The notes below the pieces were generated by a model. The model ran no database searches and was not told where the DNA came from. It saw only the letters and a program-made list of their open reading frames with translations. The translations under genes and the position numbers were made by a program. Positions 35,390 through 48,220 of a stretch of DNA of 64,000 nt are shown piece after piece (position 1 is the first letter of the stretch; the number at the start of each line of letters is the position of its first letter). The DNA is taken from the NCBI RefSeq assembly GCF_022201045.2, contig NC_068556.1, positions 22,115,501-22,179,500 of the forward strand, in the 5' to 3' direction. The stretch is from Citrus sinensis (lineage: Eukaryota; Streptophyta; Magnoliopsida; Sapindales; Rutaceae).

Positions 35390-36889
35390 AACTATGTCAA
35401 CATTTAGTGTGCCTGATGTTCATGTAATTAAAATTGAATAAAACATGTATGAGATGATGAATGAAAAATTGGCAGCGTATGTGGCTAGGCTTTTGCTGAA
35501 GGTTCTTTGTGGCGCTGGGCTTATGCCCCTTCTTCATTGAAAAAAGAAACAATATTTTATTCTATTTTTAAGAATTCATTTTGTTTAACTTGTTTTAATA
35601 TGTCTTTCGAAAATATTTGTAGTGCTACTTAAAACTCTAATCAATTTTGCTTTAAGTGTGAATAATTTTGGCGAATTTAGGCATATAGCTTCTCAAACAA
35701 ACTTTATTCAATTTAGAGTTTTTATTAAGTGTTCATTCAGAAAAATTAGTTGTTTATTTGTTAATGACAGTTTTTATTAAAATTTAAAAAATTATATTAA
35801 TAGATAATTTTTAAAAATTATAATATGAAAATAATGAAATAAATGTGTAAATAAGTAATGGATATTTTAGACAATTGAACTTTTTAAATAGGGTATAAGT
35901 TCTCTAATTTTTATTTTTAAAAGCTTAAAATTTAAGATTTTATTAGTAGATGTAAATAATTTGTTTGGTTCTTAACATAATAACATTTATGCTCAAAATA
36001 GAAATAAATACCAATAAATTTAAAAAAAAAAGGCTAAATAAATACTAATGGCCGTTTATAAAATTCCATAATTTATTAACGGCTCATGAATTAGCGGGTA
36101 TAAGGGACTGGAACGCGAGTCAAAAAAAACTATTTGCAGAAGACTAATTGGTCAAATTAAGAAATTAACAGGTTTATGTGAAAGTTAAAAATTGAAAGGT
36201 TTTAGAGAATAATATAGATTTGGGAAAACTAACTTGACGAGTATTCATTGAACAATATAATTACAATTTATACAGTTTACATGTTTGTATAGAAAAGAAA
36301 ATAAATAATAGAAAGGGAAATAAATAATTCACCTATTGCTAGCTTTCTAGAATATTGTAACTATCCAAGAACAAAATATTTACAACCAAAAATAGATTAT
36401 ATACAATCAAGCAAAGGTTGACTACAATGATTCCTTAATAAAAACATGTTATAATGTTGATCGTTCTATTATTTTCATTTTATGCAGAGACTAGTGGCAT
36501 GTACCAAACATTATTCCGAATTTATATATAGGAAGTGGCATGATGCGAACCAAAGAAAAAGTACGAAATTGCTACCTTCCAAGTAAAATCAAAAGGAACA
36601 AAAATAAATAAATGCCAGCACCAACGCCATGCCAATGACCCGGCGGCTTGATAAAGCAAACATTGTTCTTCCGAATCAGCGAACCTATACATAAAACGGA
36701 GTGGCATGTGGCCCTTGAAAAATAAGAAATTGTTACTTTCCAAAAAAAAAATTGTAGGAAGCTACAAAGGGACGCGGGCATCCCGCATAATAATTTATAA
36801 CTCTCACGAACCGCAGCCCACATGTTTCTTTTTGAAAATATAAACAATTGGGAGGGAAAGAGAGCACTGGCAGTAAACATGCTGAACTC
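35390..36889. other. Duplicated DLH spacer upstream of copy 3
   Basis: Homologous to 25066-26364. The match starts at CTATGTCAACATTTA, right at the integrase break. An extra stretch of about 255 bp (about 36192-36447) is absent from the paralogous promoter of copy 2. No gene seen. Confidence 0.7.
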
Positions 36890-36897
36890 TATATAAG
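36890..36897 (+). promoter_or_regulatory. TATA box of DLH copy 3
   Basis: TATATAAG, 116 bp before the start codon; the leader downstream is the same as that of copy 2. Confidence 0.6.
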
Positions 36898-37012
36898 TAG
36901 ATAAACGTAACGTAAGTCTCTCCGTTGGATAAAATCATAAACGTTTGTGATAGAAGAAGAGAGCGTTTTCTGAACAGTAGTGTAAGGAAGGTTAAGCATA
37001 AGCAGGAGAAAA

Positions 37013-39632
37013 ATGTCAGGTCCTCAGTGCTGTGCAAATCCACCAACACTGAATCCAAACAGTGGAGCAGGTCATGTTGAGAAACTTGGTGGACTCGACA
37101 CTTACGTCACTGGCTCTCCTGATTCCAAGCTTGCTGCTCTTCTCATTTCCGACATTTTTGGTACCTGACCCATCTCAGTATCATGTCTATTCACTTCTTA
37201 TATTTTCACTGCAAATTATGATCCGGGTTGGGTTTATTTGGGCAAATTACATCTGGGCTGCTTTTGTTTTAGTCTTTTGCTTCAGTTTTCTGTGTGTATG
37301 TTTCACTGTTTTTTCCGTTTCTTGTTTTCACTAGTTAATTTTGTTTCACTTCAATTTATCATCAGGGTTGCGTGTTTTTATTTATCTTTTGATTGCTTAA
37401 TTGGGGCGTTTGTCGGTTCTCTTTGTCCTCCATTTAGTTTCGTATTGATTCCACCTATTTTGTTCACCTTTATTTTTCTGCATCTATAAGCTTCTAATTC
37501 TTACTTGTCTTCGCCTTATCTTGCAGGTTATGAAGCTCCAAACTTGAGGTATGACTTGCTCTAATTTCTTTCGCTTGCTCTACAGCTAATTGATTTGTTT
37601 TGTGAGCTTATCTTGATTTATGCTTCTACGTGTTTTTGTATTTGCTATTATTATTCATGCTCTTCTTCGTGTTAAGAAAAATTTGTACATTTTGGAACTT
37701 GCCTCAATCACCGGTAAACATATTCAGGAGGTATCTAATCGAAAATTTAAAATTATGTGTACCCATGTAAACAACTATGGGTCAGTGGTACCGTGATTTG
37801 GTTTCTATTTATAAACATTGTACAAGCACGTGTATATTTATCTGCCAGCTTGCTCTATCATATTGCTACCCTGTGTTCTACTGGGAGCTAATATCAGATG
37901 CTTTCAACAATAAAGGAAGCTTGCAGACAAGGTTGCAGCAGCTGGATTCTATGTGGCAGTTCCTGACTTCTTTCATGGGGATCCACATGTAGATGGTGGG
38001 AGATCCCTACAAGAATGGATAAATGATCATGGAGTGGTTGGTTCCAGACTTCTGATACTTGACAAAATGTATTTCATTATTTGATCTCGTTATAGAGGGC
38101 CATGTTAATGTTTCAGTGCTGAGCCATTTACTTTTCTAATAGGACAAGGGATTTGAAGAGGCAAAGCCAGTTATTCAAGCTCTGAAGTGCAAAGGTATAA
38201 CTGCAACTGGGGCTGTGGGCTTCTGCTGGGGTGGTAAGATAAATGTTTTGCCTTATTCACCTCTTGTTTATTATAGTTTCATTATCATAGTCTCTCATAT
38301 ATCAACATGCTGTAACACAATTGTGCATCTACAACTAGAGAAAAGTTGCATATAAAATCCTTAGTTTCCACCATACAGCCATGACTTGACTAATATCAAC
38401 TCACTTTTCTTCTCAGCTAAAGTAGCGGTTCAACTTGCAAAGCGCGAGTTCATCCAAGCTGCTGTGCTGTTACATCCCTCTTTTGTCACTGTAGATGATA
38501 TTAAGGGTATGAATTCTTAGATATTCAGATGCAGCTTTGTCAAATGTTTGATGTTTATTGCAATCTCAGCTTCTCAATGTGTTTTTTCAGCAAGAGATAG
38601 CTTATTCTTGAACATGAATGCAATGTTCTACATATAAGTCCTTACATCAGTTCTGATGATTGCAAGTGGCTGTTGGGTAGAGAGGAATTCCTTTAGTTTG
38701 TTCCTCTCTTTGTTGGATTATTCTGTTTAATCTTTATTGTTACAAGTTTGGTTCAAAAAATCATGCTGTTCATCTTTACTTTCAGGGGTTGAGGTTCCCG
38801 TTTCGGTACTGGGAGCCGAAATTGATCCGGTGTCTCCACCAGCTCTGGTGAAAGAGTTTGAAGAGGCCTTAACTGCCAAATCTGAGGTATGAAAATCCAG
38901 TGCTTTGTTCTAATTTGTCTTTTTGTGATCTTTTTGCTTTTATTCCAATTAACTACCAGCAGGCATCTTTATTTTCAAAGCAATGATATATAATTCTGTT
39001 GGGGTTTGCCTCCTTCTGTTTTGGTCTCTACATATTGCTGAATAAAATTAATCTTAAAAGGTTTTGAATGATGAGACATCACACAATTGTTCTGGTTAGA
39101 AAATATTCGCTGAGTTAGCCATCATTGTGCGTTTGCTTGGTCAGTGATTGCATGATGATGCCGTGTCTCTAAGTAAGTTTATTTTTGCTTTACCAATTAC
39201 CATTTCAGTGGTTTAATTTGAAACTCATCCCAATACCTAATTCCAAATGTACTTGGGTCAGCAACATGAAATTGCTTTTTGCCTTACCCCTATATCCGGT
39301 GCTCATCAAATTTCTTTGCTTCAAGTCCTTAATTCTGCTTGTTCTTTTTGGCCTTATATTTGTAACAAGTTCGCATCCAAGTTTTCAATCCCCTTTTGAA
39401 ACTCGAAAGCACATTGAATCTGCTGTTATTTTACCTCTTTTTGAAACTTGAAAGCACATTGAAAGATTCTTGTCCATTTGCTTCTTCTCAGGTTGATAGC
39501 TTTGTAAAAATATTTCCTAAAGTTGCTCATGGATGGTCTGTGAGATACAATGTAGAGGATGAATCTGCTGTGAAGGCTGCAGAGGAAGCCCATCAGAACT
39601 TGCTGGAATGGTTAGCCAAGCATGTCAAGTAA
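37013..39632 (+). CDS. Dienelactone hydrolase family protein, copy 3
   Basis: Exons 37013-37160, 37527-37548, 37916-38036, 38143-38233, 38417-38506, 38786-38886 and 39492-39632 give 237 aa. Triad C125, D171 and H204 are kept. The residue after the catalytic Asp is Pro (G-A-E-I-D-P-V) where the other copies have Gln or Arg, which might alter the loop carrying the acid. Strand beta-3 reads S-D-I-F instead of S-D-V-F/Y. Introns and flanks are near-identical to copy 2, so this pair arose by duplication of about 5 kb of genic sequence. The frame is otherwise intact and all splice sites are GT-AG. Function as for the family; substrate unknown. Confidence 0.91.
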
Positions 39633-41068
39633 CTGGACGAATAAAATAATACTGCTCGACGGATGAAGACTTGAAAGTCTATTTATCATGTGTGAATGAT
39701 TGAATAACTATCTGGACTCTTTATTGAGTGTGATGTTCATTTAGAATTTCATAATAGCATATCTGATGACTGAAAAATTGGTACCTTATGTTCTGGCCTA
39801 GATGCGGTCATTGTTTTGCTGAAGCCGTGCTGCTAATCAATTTTGTTTGAAAGATAACTAAATAATTCCATACTGAATTAACGGTTGTAGGAACTCGAAC
39901 ACGTGTGACCTATCAAAGATAACTGCTCGTAAAATTGTTTAGCCAAATTGATGGGCTAATTAACGGGCCTATGTTACTATTCTTAATTTAAAGTTTAAAA
40001 TGTTACGTAGAGTTGTTAAAATAGGTCATAAAGTAGTGTTTGTTCATGTCAAATTTAAATTGATCTAAACGCGACTCATTTCATAATTTTATCAAAGTAT
40101 TGATATCCTAACCAATACGGAAAATAAATGAGTTATCTAATAATATGCTTAATAAATGAGTTATATATTTAACAATATTTGACATTAAATATTTATTTAT
40201 ATATTTAATTTATCAATGTTATAAAATATACATATCTATCAAAATAGTATGCATTTACATTATTGAAGTTTTAATTATATATGTAAATAATATTAGACAT
40301 TGATATTATAAAATATATATGTCTATTAATATTTTATATATTTATACTATTAAATTCCTAAATCTATATAGAATTTTGTGAATGAAACATAATTATGCAT
40401 ATGTTCGTCATTCTTTTTGGAAAAAAAGAAAAAGAAGAAGAAGAAGAAGAAAGAGAATTATATCCAATATTTAAATTTTAATGACGAGAATTTATAAATT
40501 AATTTAAAATAGATAATATAATTATGTCACTAATTAGATAAATAAATGAAGATATTAAATTTTAATCTAATTAAAAAAAATATCGATCCAATCCAATCCT
40601 TTTAAAAATTTTGTTAACTTTAACGATTCATATCTATTTATTCATGTATTGTAATTAGGTCGCATCAAATTTATTTTCCCAACTCTAATGTTATGTATGT
40701 AATACGTCACATTTTCGTTTGCTTGTATTCTTATTTAAAGGCATGGACCAAACAAACATTTTTCCCAGTCTCTGTACATGTGGCATGATACGAACCAGAA
40801 ATACGAATTTGTTGTACTTTTCCAAATAAAATCAGGAAAATAAATAAATGCCGGATGCTACACAGAAATGACAAAAGTCACCAATGCCACGGCGTGATCC
40901 GGCCTTGAAACTTTCACCAACCATAGGTGATAGGTCCCCCATTAACAGAACTTTTACCTGTATGGTCTCTCCATTGGATAAAAATAAAATCATAAAAGTA
41001 GTGGCGATATCAGAAAAGAGTGTTTTCTAAACAGCTGTGCTTACTAAGGAAGGTTGAGCAGAAGAAAA
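39633..41068. other. Spacer between DLH copies 3 and 4
   Basis: The first 900 bases match the 3' flank of copy 2. The remainder (about 40740-41068) is the promoter of copy 4 and keeps partial similarity to the promoters of copies 2 and 3 (GGCATGGACCAAAC near 40741). A clear TATA box was not found. No other gene. Confidence 0.55.
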
Positions 41069-43750
41069 ATGTCAGGTCCTCAGTGCTGTGCAAATCCACC
41101 GACATTGAATCCAAACAGTGGAGCAGGTCATGTTGAGAAACTTGGTGGACTCAACGCTTATGTCACTGGCTCTCCTGATTCCAAGCTTGCCGTTCTTCTC
41201 ATTTCCGACGTTTATGGTACTTGACCCATCTCAGTATTATATCCATTCACTTTTTATATTTTCACTGCAAGTTATGATCTGTGTTGCGTTTATTTGAGCA
41301 AAATATCATCTGGGTTGCTTTTGTTTTACTCTTTTGCTTTAGTTCTCTCTGTCTGTGTGTTTTAATGGTGTTTGCTATATTTTTTTTTTCACTGGTTAAA
41401 TTTCATTTCAATTTATCATCTCGGTTGCTTGTGTTTGTGTAGATTTTGAATGCTTAATTAGGGTGTTTGTCGGTTCTCTTTGTCCTCCACTTGATTTCGT
41501 ATTAATTCTACCTATTTTGTTCACCTTTATTTCTGTTCTCTATGAGCTTCTAATTCTCACTTGTCTTCGCCTTATCTTGCAGGTTATGAAGCTCCAAACT
41601 TGAGGTATGGCTTGCTCAATTTCTTTCTTTTACAGCTAATTGATTTGTTTAATGCATTTAATAGGATAAATGATCACTAGATGTCATTCTAGTAGTGGCC
41701 CAAACCAATGCCATTAGGTTACACTCTAATCGAAGTGTGATTTGACCTCTTTCTTACCCAAATTACTTAATGAGATTTTGATAATGCTTTACAGCGAGAT
41801 TAGATGGGGCTCTAATCCAATCTGCAAGAGAAATTTTGATAGAAAATCCCAAAGGGAATTATAAAAGAGGGAGAATTTGAGCATAATCAATAGTTTTTTC
41901 TTTCCATTAATTTGTTGATTCTGGAGTCATTAATCCAGTTAAGCATATTTCAAGATGCTAATATAGGATTTATTTAATTGATATTTTTTACAATAACAAT
42001 GGGTCAATGGTACTGTGATTTGGTATTTGTGTATAAATATGTGTATATCTGTCTGCTGGTATGCTATTATATTGTTACCTTGTGGTCATCTAGGAGCTAA
42101 CATCAGATGCTTTCTTCATTAAAGGAAGCTTGCAGACAAGGTTGCAGCAGCTGGATTCTACGTGGCAGTTCCTGACTTCTTTCATGGGGATCCATATGTA
42201 GCTGATGGTGGGAAACCTCTACAAGAATGGATAAAAGATCATGGTGTGGTTGGTTCCAGCCTGCTGATACTTGATCAAATGTATTTAATTATTTTATCTT
42301 GTTACAGAGGGCCATGTTAAAGTATCAGTACTGAGCCATTTATTTTTCTAATAGGATAAGGGATTTGAAGAGGCAAAGCCAGTTATTCAAGCTCTTAAGA
42401 GTAAAGGTATAACTGCAATTGGGGCTGCGGGCTTCTGCTGGGGCGGTAAGATAAATGTTCTGCCTTATTCATCTATTGTTTATTATAGTTTCATTATCAT
42501 AGTCTCAACATATTTTAACATATTGTAGCACTACTGTGTAGCTTCAACTAACTAATATCAACTCTATTTTCTTCTCAGCTAAAGTGGTTGTTCAACTAGG
42601 AAAACGTGAGTTCATCCAAGCTGCTGTGCTGTTACATCCCTCTTTTGTCACTGTAGATGATATCAAGGGTATGAATTCTTAGATATTCTGATGCTTGTTG
42701 TTTATAGCATTTTCAGCATCTCAGTATGTGTTTTCCGTTAGAAATAGCTTATGGTTGAACATGTATGCATTATTCTTACATATAAGTCCTTACATCAGTT
42801 TTGATCATTGCATTTGGTTGTCAGGTTGAGAGAAATTCTTTAAGTTTGTTTCTCTTTTTGTTGGACTGTTCTGTTAAGCTTTATTGTTTGCAAGTTCGGA
42901 TTAAAAAATCATATTGTTCGGCTTTACCTTCAGGGGTTGAGGTTCCCCTTTCAATTCTAGGAGCCGAAATTGATCGCTTGTCTCCACCAGCTCTCGTGAA
43001 GGAATTTGAAGAGGCCTTAAATGCCATATCTGAGGTATGGAAATCCAGTGCTTTGTTCTAATCTGTCTGTTTGTGATCTTTTGCTTTTTTTCCATTTAAC
43101 TACTAGCAGGCATCTTCAGTTTCGAAGCAATGTTATATCAGTCTGTTGGGTTTGCCTTCTTCTGTTTTTGTTTCCACACATAGCGAATAAAAATTCATCT
43201 TAGGTTTGGAATGAATGAGACAGACATCAGGTATTTATTCTGGTTGGTGACATAAAACACGTGGATATTGACTGAGTAATGGGTTAGTGATCATGTGATG
43301 ATGCCGTGTCTCTAAATTATTTTTGATTGAATAGGATTACCAATTACCATTTCAGTGGTCTAATTTGAAACTAATCCCAAAACCTTATTCCAAATACTTG
43401 GGGTCAGCATTCAGCAACATGAAATTGCTTTTTGCCTTACCTCTCTATGGGGCAGCCATCAAATTGCTTTTCATATCCTTAATTTTCCTTGTCTTTCTTA
43501 GCCGTATATTTGTAACAGATTTGCATTCAAGTTTCAATCATTCTACTACTGCCATTATTTTACCTTGTTGAATGCAGCTTGAATGACTTTTCCATTTGGT
43601 TCTTGTCAGGTTGATAGCTTTGTGAAAATATTTCCTAAAGTGGCTCATGGATGGACAGTGAGATATAATGTAGAAGATGAATCTGCTGTGAAGGCTGCAG
43701 AGGAAGCCCATCAAAACTTGCTGGAGTGGTTTGCCAAGTATGTCAAGTAA
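41069..43750 (+). CDS. Dienelactone hydrolase family protein, copy 4
   Basis: Exons 41069-41216, 41583-41604, 42125-42248, 42355-42445, 42579-42668, 42934-43034 and 43610-43750 give 238 aa. Triad C126 in A-G-F-C-W-G, D172 in G-A-E-I-D-R and H205 in V-A-H-G-W. Like copy 1, exon 3 has one more codon than in copies 2 and 3. Intron 2 (41605-42124) has diverged most from its paralogues. Splice sites are canonical and no stop or frameshift was found. The gene is cytosolic by sequence (no targeting peptide). It closes the tandem array on its right side. Confidence 0.91.
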
Positions 43751-45054
43751 CTGGATAGATAATAGTAGTGCTCGTTGTATGAAGACTTGAAACTCTATTT
43801 ATCATGTATGAATAATTGAATACCTATGCGGACGTTTTATTGAGTGTGATTTTCATGTCGAATTCAATAAAAGCATATCTGATGAACGAAAAATTGGTAG
43901 CTCGGTAGCTTATGTTTTGGTCTAGATGTGGTCAGGCTTTTGCTGAAGGGTGTCTGTTGCGCTCTTCTGCTGCTGCTGCTGCTGTTTCTTGATCCAATAT
44001 TTCCTGAAATTTTCTCTTAAAGATGCTGAATTTTGGAAGATTGATCAATGTGCTACAAAATCTTGATCAATAAAAACTTTTGTTATCCTAGGAATTGAAC
44101 CTTGAACATAGTACTCAGGCCAGGTGTGCTGTCTACCTTTTGTTACTTTTTGACGATTAGTTTTGAATCCTGGATGAATATGTAGTGCTGGCCATGTGTA
44201 ATAACTTCAATAGTTCAATATCTATTTATTGTCAGGGACTAAAAACTACCCAGACTTATTATCATGTGTGATTTTTGTAGAAAACAATGAATAAAATCGT
44301 GTCCAGTGAGTAAGAAATCAGCACCATATGTATTGAAATTTGCTCATATTTTCGCTGAGGGGTCTTTGCAGTGCATCGCTGAAGCTCATTGTATGCATGT
44401 ATGTGTTTGTGTATATATACATATTAACTGATCTTATTATAAGTTGTGGACAAGTGTTTGTCTTATGAAGAGTAGGGAGAAAGGAATAGAAAGTTTAAGC
44501 AATCTTATTTAAAATCTGAAGTAGTGAAAAGCAATGGCACGAAGGAAAAGGCTCTTTGTGCCATGTGGTAGTGGGATTGTGAAAACTCACTAAGCAAGAG
44601 ATATATATGTATGTGGTGCTCTTTCCAACTCAGTAATGGCCACTTTGTTTTGGAGTTTATCAACTGAAGACATCAAATGGATATCGCTATCTCTTACTTA
44701 ATTCATTTACACGTGTTGTTAAAGAAAGCCATGGATCCCAGAAAGAGGGAAAGTTGAAACAGACACAAGATGAAAAATGAAAGGATGATTTGTCCAGGGC
44801 TGCTTTCTGTGTGCGTGTGGTGGGCATTTCACACTGTGTTTCATTCACACAGCAAATTGATGTGGTGTTGTAGAGCCGTGAGGGCACGATAATTTATATT
44901 GTACACATGAGAGCCCAACAGCCACACATAAGATAAAGTTAAATTGGCTTTAGATAAAACAAACCCCCATTCCAATTTTCAAAATTCACGCAGGAAAAAA
45001 GGGGATTTTTATTTAATGAATGATTTCATATCTTGTTCCGGGGTTGTTGGAGGA
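43751..45054. other. 3' flank of DLH copy 4, no gene seen
   Basis: The first 200 bases share the GGTCAGGCTTTTGCTGAAGG motif found after the other copies (43930). A (CTG)n tract sits at about 43967-43984. Small frames here have no recognisable homology. Confidence 0.5.
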
Positions 45055-45065
45055 TTTGACGAACC

Positions 45066-46719
45066 GGGTAATTTTCAGAAACCTCCCTTGAGGTTTGGCT
45101 TATTCTCACTTAGATAGAAAGTATCTGCGTATTCTTAATAGCCTCCCCTGACGTTAGTATTCTGTTTAGTATATGTTGAGTAGTGAGGGCAAGATTGTAA
45201 ATTAAATATGTTAATGACAAAACTATTCAAATTAACTTAATATTTTCGCATTGGGCTTTGGAAATGATTTAACCATTGTTAATATCCAGTGGAGAATAAA
45301 TTGAATCACGCTTTTATTCAACAGACATTAACAAAATAAAAAGTGTTCGTCTCTCTACCCCACAAATCCAAAGCAACGAAGTAAAACCCATTTCATTTTC
45401 TCTCTAATGCTTTGATCAAGTACTTCGGCCATAAATTAAAGACCATGACGATGAAGCCAACTCTATTATCGGCTACGAATGATTCACGACCGCAAGTGAG
45501 TTTTGCTGGCAACTAGCCAAGGTATTAATTCTTTCAATGCATGCTAGTTTTATTAGCTGAAATTGGTAGTCTCAGTGAAAAATTAGCAAATGGATCTTGA
45601 AAATTTTTTAAGATTGTTGTTGTTGCTTTTGATTTTAGGGATACATAATGACTATATATGATTTGTTTCCCACTCTATGCATTAATTATTTTCTGCTATC
45701 AGAATTTTTATTTGTATTGTTGTGATGATTGTAGATGTTCACCTTTTATCATTATTTGCAGAGAAAGATTATTAATCAACCCCTTGGCACTGTTAGAAAG
45801 GGCAAGACTGCTAATGACAATCTAGTATTTGAAAAGAAAATTTTGAATGATAAAAAGCAATGTGCAGGGCATACTATGCTTGTTGACTTGGGGAAGGATG
45901 ATGTTGGAAATGTTCATTCTTAATCTTATTTGGTCAGTTTTTCTTTTTTCGTGCTTCATGAACTTGTCCATCTTGGTTTTGTGGTGATACAGACATTACC
46001 CTACTTTCAAAACTACGGACTTCTCAACTGCAACACACTTTGACATTTATATTCATATAAAGACGTGGATAAGCAAAAGGAATGGATTGCTACGGTTGGC
46101 AGTGACCCTCATGACAAGCAAGAAGGTGCGGGAACAAAGCTGTTGCTCTTGCGTGTGCCATTAATGTTGCAGAGTCTCCATTTGTTGATAAATGATCAAA
46201 ATTAATGCCTTATGGAATCTCTTGATTTTTGTTGAAAGAGTTTTTAAATGATTGATGAGGAGATAAAATGATATTTGTAGTGGCGGTTCGATACTAAAGA
46301 AGGAAGATGAATGGTTTATCTTATATCTTGAGAGTTTGAGAAGCAAGTTGAAATTAAATTTTAAATTTTTTTCTATTCCCCCCCCCCCCTCCTCCCCAAA
46401 AAAAAAGACTTCAAATTTTTTCACTTTTAGCTAAGTTATTTTGGAAAATGACAAGGGTGATTTGGTACTTTCATTGTGTTTATATCTATTTGGCGCCAAA
46501 ACAAATATGATACTATTAACCAATTGTACATACTATACATTAATCTTAATATAAAAAATGTGTTGTTTTGAAGTCAAGGGTATGTTGGTCATTTTATCAG
46601 TCAACAAACGGTCTAAGAGTAGGAATACTAACGTCAGGGGAGGTTACTAAGAATACATGAATACTTTCTATCTAAGTGAGAATACATCAAACCTTAGGGG
46701 AGGTTTCTGAAAATTACCC
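45066..46719. mobile_element. Mutator-like TIR element, about 1.65 kb
   Basis: The termini are GGGTAATTTTC...GAAAATTACCC, with about 95 bp inverted repeats (45066-45165 and 46622-46719). Flanks TTTGACGAACC (45055-45065) and TTTGAGAACC (46720-46729) form a near-perfect 10-11 bp target duplication. This is the signature of Mutator-like elements. No transposase is recognisable. The interior holds protein-like stretches that end or shift frame quickly: 45735-45923, and 46075-46135 with a W-I-A-T-V-G-S-D-P-H-D segment. They could be captured host gene pieces (Pack-MULE), but the donor was not identified. Confidence 0.72.
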
Positions 46720-46729
46720 TTTGAGAACC

Positions 46730-48211
46730 ACGGTCTAAATAAATGTTTGACCGAATTAGGAAGTTGATAGGCATAACTACGGGTGAGAGAAAAAATCATG
46801 AAAAAATTTATGTACAATTGTTCTGTGGGCTGAACTCAAAACACACAACATTATATGATTCACAGCTTCTTTAAAAATAAAAAAGAGTTTTCTAGACAGT
46901 AGCAATTATACCTTAATTTGAATTTCAACTAATATAATATTGATGGTTAAGTTATTTTATAAATTACAAAATTTATTATTTAATAAATGAGCGACATGTA
47001 ATATTAGAATTAAACTCTCTCAATTGAGTATTATGCATGATTGTGTGGAGTTTATTTATAAATTTTTCTCACTTATGAAATGCGAATGGTGTAGAGACAT
47101 CTCTCGCATGTGATAGTTACTTGTTTGGACATGTACTTCATGGATTTAATATAACAATATAAATCTTAGTTATGTATATTTGATTGTAAATATCAATGTA
47201 ATGTTTACTGTAATTGCAGTTGTAAATATTTATATAAACAGTAATATGATGTGTAATCAATATTAAAAAAAAATATCTCTAATATTATTATTGTTAAATA
47301 CATTTGAACCTCGATTTAACTAGACTTAGATCTTTCAGGCCTGCTCCCACGGAAATGATGACGTCGCTAACTATAATATAATCGATTTAAGTGAGTTATT
47401 TTTTGGAAAATAAAGAAAATTGAAATGAATTTTATATAAGGAAGAGCAGAGGAAAAAAATAATGAAAAGAAAGAAGAAAAAAATAAAAAAGAGGTGACGT
47501 GGGTCCGTTATTGTAATTGCGAACAGCTCAACGGACACAAATAACAGCTCTTGGTCATCACGCGGCGAGACAGTCCGCAGGGCGCGTGGGGTGGCATGCA
47601 AGTGGAGAGCGAGCTGGGTCGCGCGTTCTCTTTCCACACACAACGCGTCCTTCTCCTTCTCTTGCTGCCAAGAGTGGGCCCGCTTTCCGGAAATGGCAGT
47701 CGGTTACGGCACGGTCACAGGCTGTGCGCGTGGACTTTGCAATTGCTCCAATTTTTTAGTAAATTCCCCTGGCTTTCTATTCACTTTCACTTTTTGTCTG
47801 CCCAATTTTGGCCCTTCTTTGCTGCAGAATTTTCATTTTTAATCGGCTATGATGGTGCATGATTTTGTGCGTTACTTATTCAATAATCTGACGTGGTTGA
47901 TTAATACTATCACGGCAATGCAGTATTATTAATGTAGAGCTTTCTTCTTCCTCCTCTTTTACATTGTTGGATAATAATTAAATTCTCATCTCATTTGTGT
48001 GAATTTTAAGAGATTTTACTAATTAAATCAATTTTATGGAGCTTGTCAAGAATTGTTTTAGCAGCTTATATCTTTGATTTATGAAAATCTTTTTTACACT
48101 AGAGGTACTACATCATTAGTATGACAAAAAAACTACATAATAAAATTATAGTGCATTAAATGAAATTTACACATACCATAATATTATACTTAAAACCTTA
48201 TCACAAAATCT
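46730..48211. other. Intergenic with a GC-rich patch
   Basis: Mostly AT-rich. A patch at about 47490-47740 is distinctly GC-rich with many CpG (GCGGCGAGAC, GGTCGCGCG) and a GTGACGTGG G-box-like site at 47493-47501. Three overlapping frames of 80-100 codons pass through it, but none resembles a protein I know. It could be a regulatory island, a CpG-rich promoter or a gene relic. Confidence 0.45.
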
Positions 48212-48220
48212 TTTTTTAAA

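Noticed and set aside
47371..47862. Overlapping ORFs in the GC-rich patch as a gene
   Set aside because: Three frames and both strands are open at once because of base composition; no conserved domain or splice structure seen.
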